Positions 62,083-64,000 of a stretch of 64,000 nucleotides of DNA are shown here, in pieces; position 1 is the first letter of the stretch, and every line of letters begins with the position of its first letter. Made by a program: the position numbers and the translations under genes. The DNA comes from Sipunculus nudus (lineage: Eukaryota; Annelida; Sipuncula; Golfingiida; Sipunculidae): assembly GCA_026874595.1 (NCBI GenBank), contig CM049320.1:32892214-32956213 (forward strand). Reading direction: 5' to 3'. Under the pieces are notes generated by a model that saw only the letters and a program-made list of their open reading frames with translations, had not been told where the DNA came from and ran no database searches.

Positions 62083-62329
62083 ATGACATATGTGACTCTG
62101 ACCTTGAAGATTATGCCCACCATCCAAGTCTGAACACAGGAGCCAAGAGCCGGCGCCCTCTGGTGTGTGGAACTGACAACATGTTTCACCTACACCTGAA
62201 GAAGAAAAAGAAATCCAGCCCAGCCACTGTCCAGCCGGAGAGCTGCTTCGGCTGTGGCTTCTCCATCAGCCATGACAGAGTCAGAGTGAAGGGCATGATG
62301 TACCACACGGCCTGCTTCAAATGTGTCAG
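62083..62329 (+). CDS. Exon with the first half of a LIM zinc-binding domain
   Basis: Seen: acceptor CCCTTTATTGCAG ends at 62082, and an open frame of 247 nt ends at donor CAG/GTCAGT (62330). It enters in phase 1 and leaves in phase 2. The peptide starts acidic (DDICDSDLEDY), passes through a poly-lysine stretch (LKKKKKSS), then has CFGC (62244-62255), 16 residues, His (62304), two residues, Cys (62313), two residues, Cys (62322). This is the C-x2-C-x16-H-x2-C-x2-C spacing of a LIM first zinc module. The codon split by the donor begins AG, so the next residue is Arg or Ser, followed in the family by the next Cys. Known: LIM domains bind protein partners, often actin or adhesion scaffolds. The x16 spacing with VRV and HxxCFKC loosely recalls the first LIM of the ABLIM/UNC-115 group, but zyxin-family and other LIMs also fit. 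The second zinc module is not in the window. Confidence 0.88.
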
Positions 62330-62424
62330 GTCAGTCCAGTGTTCTGTTCTTGTTGTTTAGGGCGATCGCTACAACATATCACAATACGATACACCATGTA
62401 ATGATATGAGACATGTAGTGATAC

Positions 62425-62439
62425 AAGACATGGTTATGA
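62425..62439. repeat. Left target-site duplication of the SINE
   Basis: AAGACATGGTTATGA, identical to 62821-62835 on the far side of the SINE tail. Confidence 0.85.
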
Positions 62440-62820
62440 GCTTCTGTGGCTCAGGGGTAGAGTGCAGGAATCCAAGCCGGGAGATCGTGAGTTCGAATCT
62501 CAGCCGAGGTGGTGAGATTTTTCACGGTCGGCCCCCACCCAGGGTGAGCACTCTGCAGGCTTAATGGGAAGGTCGTGCCCAACGGCCGTGTTTCACTCAC
62601 AAACGAGTGCGCCTTTCGGGGGTCCTCGGTGGTATGATTACCAACCCATACCACCTGGTTAACGCCAGGATATAAAATGAGAGGAAGCGTGTGATACTGC
62701 CCTGTCACGTAGTCTGAAACCGGCATGGAAATCTGCAGATGTACATATACTTAGTTAAGCTAGCATTTAAAAAAAAAAAATGGAGGCGGTTACCTCCAAC
62801 AAAATAATTAAAAAAAAAAA
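62440..62820 (+). mobile_element. Full-length tRNA-derived SINE with target-site duplication
   Basis: The head is tRNA-like, with an A box TGGCTCAGGGG (62447-62457) and a B box GAGTTCGAATC (62489-62499), the internal RNA polymerase III promoter. A body follows, then a near-palindromic TGGAGGCGGTTACCTCCA close to the end and an A-rich tail. The element is flanked by a perfect 15-bp direct repeat, AAGACATGGTTATGA, at 62425-62439 and 62821-62835. The A bases at its edge are ambiguous with the tail. This is the hallmark of LINE-driven retroposition. Related copies occur at 10447, 20340 and 38758. The insertion is about 110 bases after the LIM exon donor and in gene orientation. The intact duplication suggests a young copy. 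Confidence 0.88.
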
Positions 62821-62835
62821 AAGACATGGTTATGA
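62821..62835. repeat. Right target-site duplication of the SINE
   Basis: AAGACATGGTTATGA after the A-rich tail, matching 62425-62439 exactly; the leading A bases merge with the tail. Confidence 0.85.
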
Positions 62836-64000
62836 TGAGATATCATTACAGGATATGATACATCCACTCACAATACAATTCTTCATCTCATATTAAATAA
62901 GTGGCTGTATTTCTAAATCAGCTGTATACATGCATACAAGATCTGTCAGAGACCTTTATTTGCAGATCTAAAACTATAAATTTATTAATATAGGTGATAC
63001 CCGGTGATATTTGACGTCGTCTCATCATAAATCTGTGCACTGGTATATTGTTATAGCCCAACTATTGTAACTTCTGCTCTTGTGGCAAATCAGTTGATCT
63101 CCCTGGTGTTAACCTGGCTATCTATGGCCTCAATATAGAATCAGCTTCAGACACATTCCGTGGTATGATCTGATAAATCCAGGCTGTCCAGACTCTAATT
63201 TCCTACTTTTTCCTACCGTTTTTTGTTTCAGTCCTATATTAATTACCTTTTATAAAAATGTTCTTTCCTACTCAAAACAAGTAAACCATTATGGGCTGTT
63301 TGTATACCCTGTATATAATATTACTCACAAAACTAGAAAAGCAGTCAGAGAGCGCAGATCTCTGTCAGGGCAGCTCATTATGGCATTATCAAAAATGCAA
63401 GATTTTTCCTTAAAAAAAAATCCTGCAGAAGCGGATCCAGGGGGGGGGGGGATTCCAGGGGGTCCGGACCTCTCCTTTTTCATAAGAAACAACTTTTTTT
63501 AAGGGCTCCAGACAAAATTTTGCGGCTTGAACCCCCCCCCCCCCCCTTTTCCAGACCTGGGGACCTTTTTTTTAGGGTTTTCATTAGTCCTCCTGGGTTG
63601 GACCCCCCCCCCCCCCCCTTTTCCTAAATCCTGAATCCGTCCCTGTCCTGGATCCAGATGGTGATCTGGATCAGCCCCCAAATTTTATCAATAGTTTCTT
63701 GTATCATTGCTGAGCTATCCTGAAATTTCTTTAAAATCTGTTAATAACTTTCTGAATAATGTTGCTCAGAGACAGACAAACCAACGCTGGCAAAACCATA
63801 ACCTCCGCCCCTTGGTGGAGGTTAAAAAGAGCATAAAGAGATTCTCTCATGTATCTTATCTACATCCACCTATTTTATCAAAAGAAATTTCAATCTGCAT
63901 GAATAAGCGTAAATAAATAATGTAACATGTGCCTTCAATCCTACTTTTGTCCTATTGTTTTCCTCTACTTTCCTACTTTCATCCCGTACTTTTGTAAGGA
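62836..64000 (+). other. Intron after the LIM exon
   Basis: Apart from the MITE at 63426 it holds a repeat tail at about 63690-63830 (AGACAGACAAACCAACGC, then CCTCCGCCCCTTGGTGGAGG, which forms a stem). The next LIM exon is not present before the window ends. Confidence 0.5.
63426..63645 (+). mobile_element. MITE copy B, short inverted ends and poly-C/G core
   Basis: The ends CAGAAGCGGATCCAGG and CCTGAATCCGTCCCTG pair at 12 of 16 positions. The flanks are TCCTG on both sides (63421-63425 and 63646-63650), a perfect 5-bp duplication. Long C and G runs, prone to slippage, account for much of the length difference from copy A. Confidence 0.7.

Noticed and set aside
62440-62512. Possible genuine tRNA gene
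   Set aside because: It has A and B boxes but is continuous with a SINE body, tail and target duplication, and the stems do not form a full cloverleaf by eye.
62451-62726. 91-codon minus-strand frame
   Set aside because: Antisense of the SINE body; not a gene.

Overview
This is a piece of a eukaryotic, animal nuclear genome, most likely from a mollusc or another lophotrochozoan. It is AT-rich and intron-dominated, with no bacterial-type gene layout. It carries several kinds of interspersed repeat that I associate with molluscan genomes: a tRNA-headed SINE, MITEs, a foldback element, and a long repeat opening with a hairpin followed by CCGTCC-rich sequence. Nearly all open frames are short and look like chance. 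I place the organism from repeat style and intron size only; no marker gene confirms it.

One gene is well supported, on the + strand. It encodes a LIM-domain protein, present only in part. An exon at 36552-37152 (phase 0 in, phase 1 out) codes for a polar N/Q/S-rich segment with three exact 15-residue repeats (core RSQSY). An exon at 62083-62329 (phase 1 in, phase 2 out) codes for an acidic stretch, a poly-lysine stretch and the first half of a LIM zinc finger. The two exons are phase-compatible across a roughly 24.9 kb intron, and joining them rebuilds a second ST[D/E]NIY tyrosine motif. The rest of the LIM domain must lie beyond the right edge, and there may be 5' exons to the left.

Several GC-richer islands inside the introns contain short ATG-led frames ending at splice donors in the phase of the next known exon. 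They lie at 18962-19054 and 33819-33860 (phase 0, fitting 36552) and at 45499-45577 and 54883-54982 (phase 1, fitting 62083). They suggest alternative promoters giving short and long isoforms. This is inference, and transcript data would settle it.

Repeat layout, left to right: diverged tandem repeats (386-830); SINE copy (10447-10846); a 1.18 kb TIR element holding two decayed copies of an unknown frame (14661-15841); SINE 3' fragment (20340-20457); a 2.18 kb foldback element with arms of about 0.5 kb packed with a TCGCCTAGGCGA palindrome and flanked by an 8-bp repeat (21745-23927); MITE copy (26026-26205); a roughly 3 kb hairpin-led repeat with internal ~700-bp periodicity (26616-29691); SINE fragment (38758-38857); a ~140-bp-period tandem array (43162-43735); a 12-bp minisatellite (52834-53054); a young full-length SINE with a 15-bp target duplication just after the LIM exon (62440-62820); and a second MITE copy (63426-63645). 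The remaining sequence is AT-rich intronic or intergenic DNA in which I see no genes.
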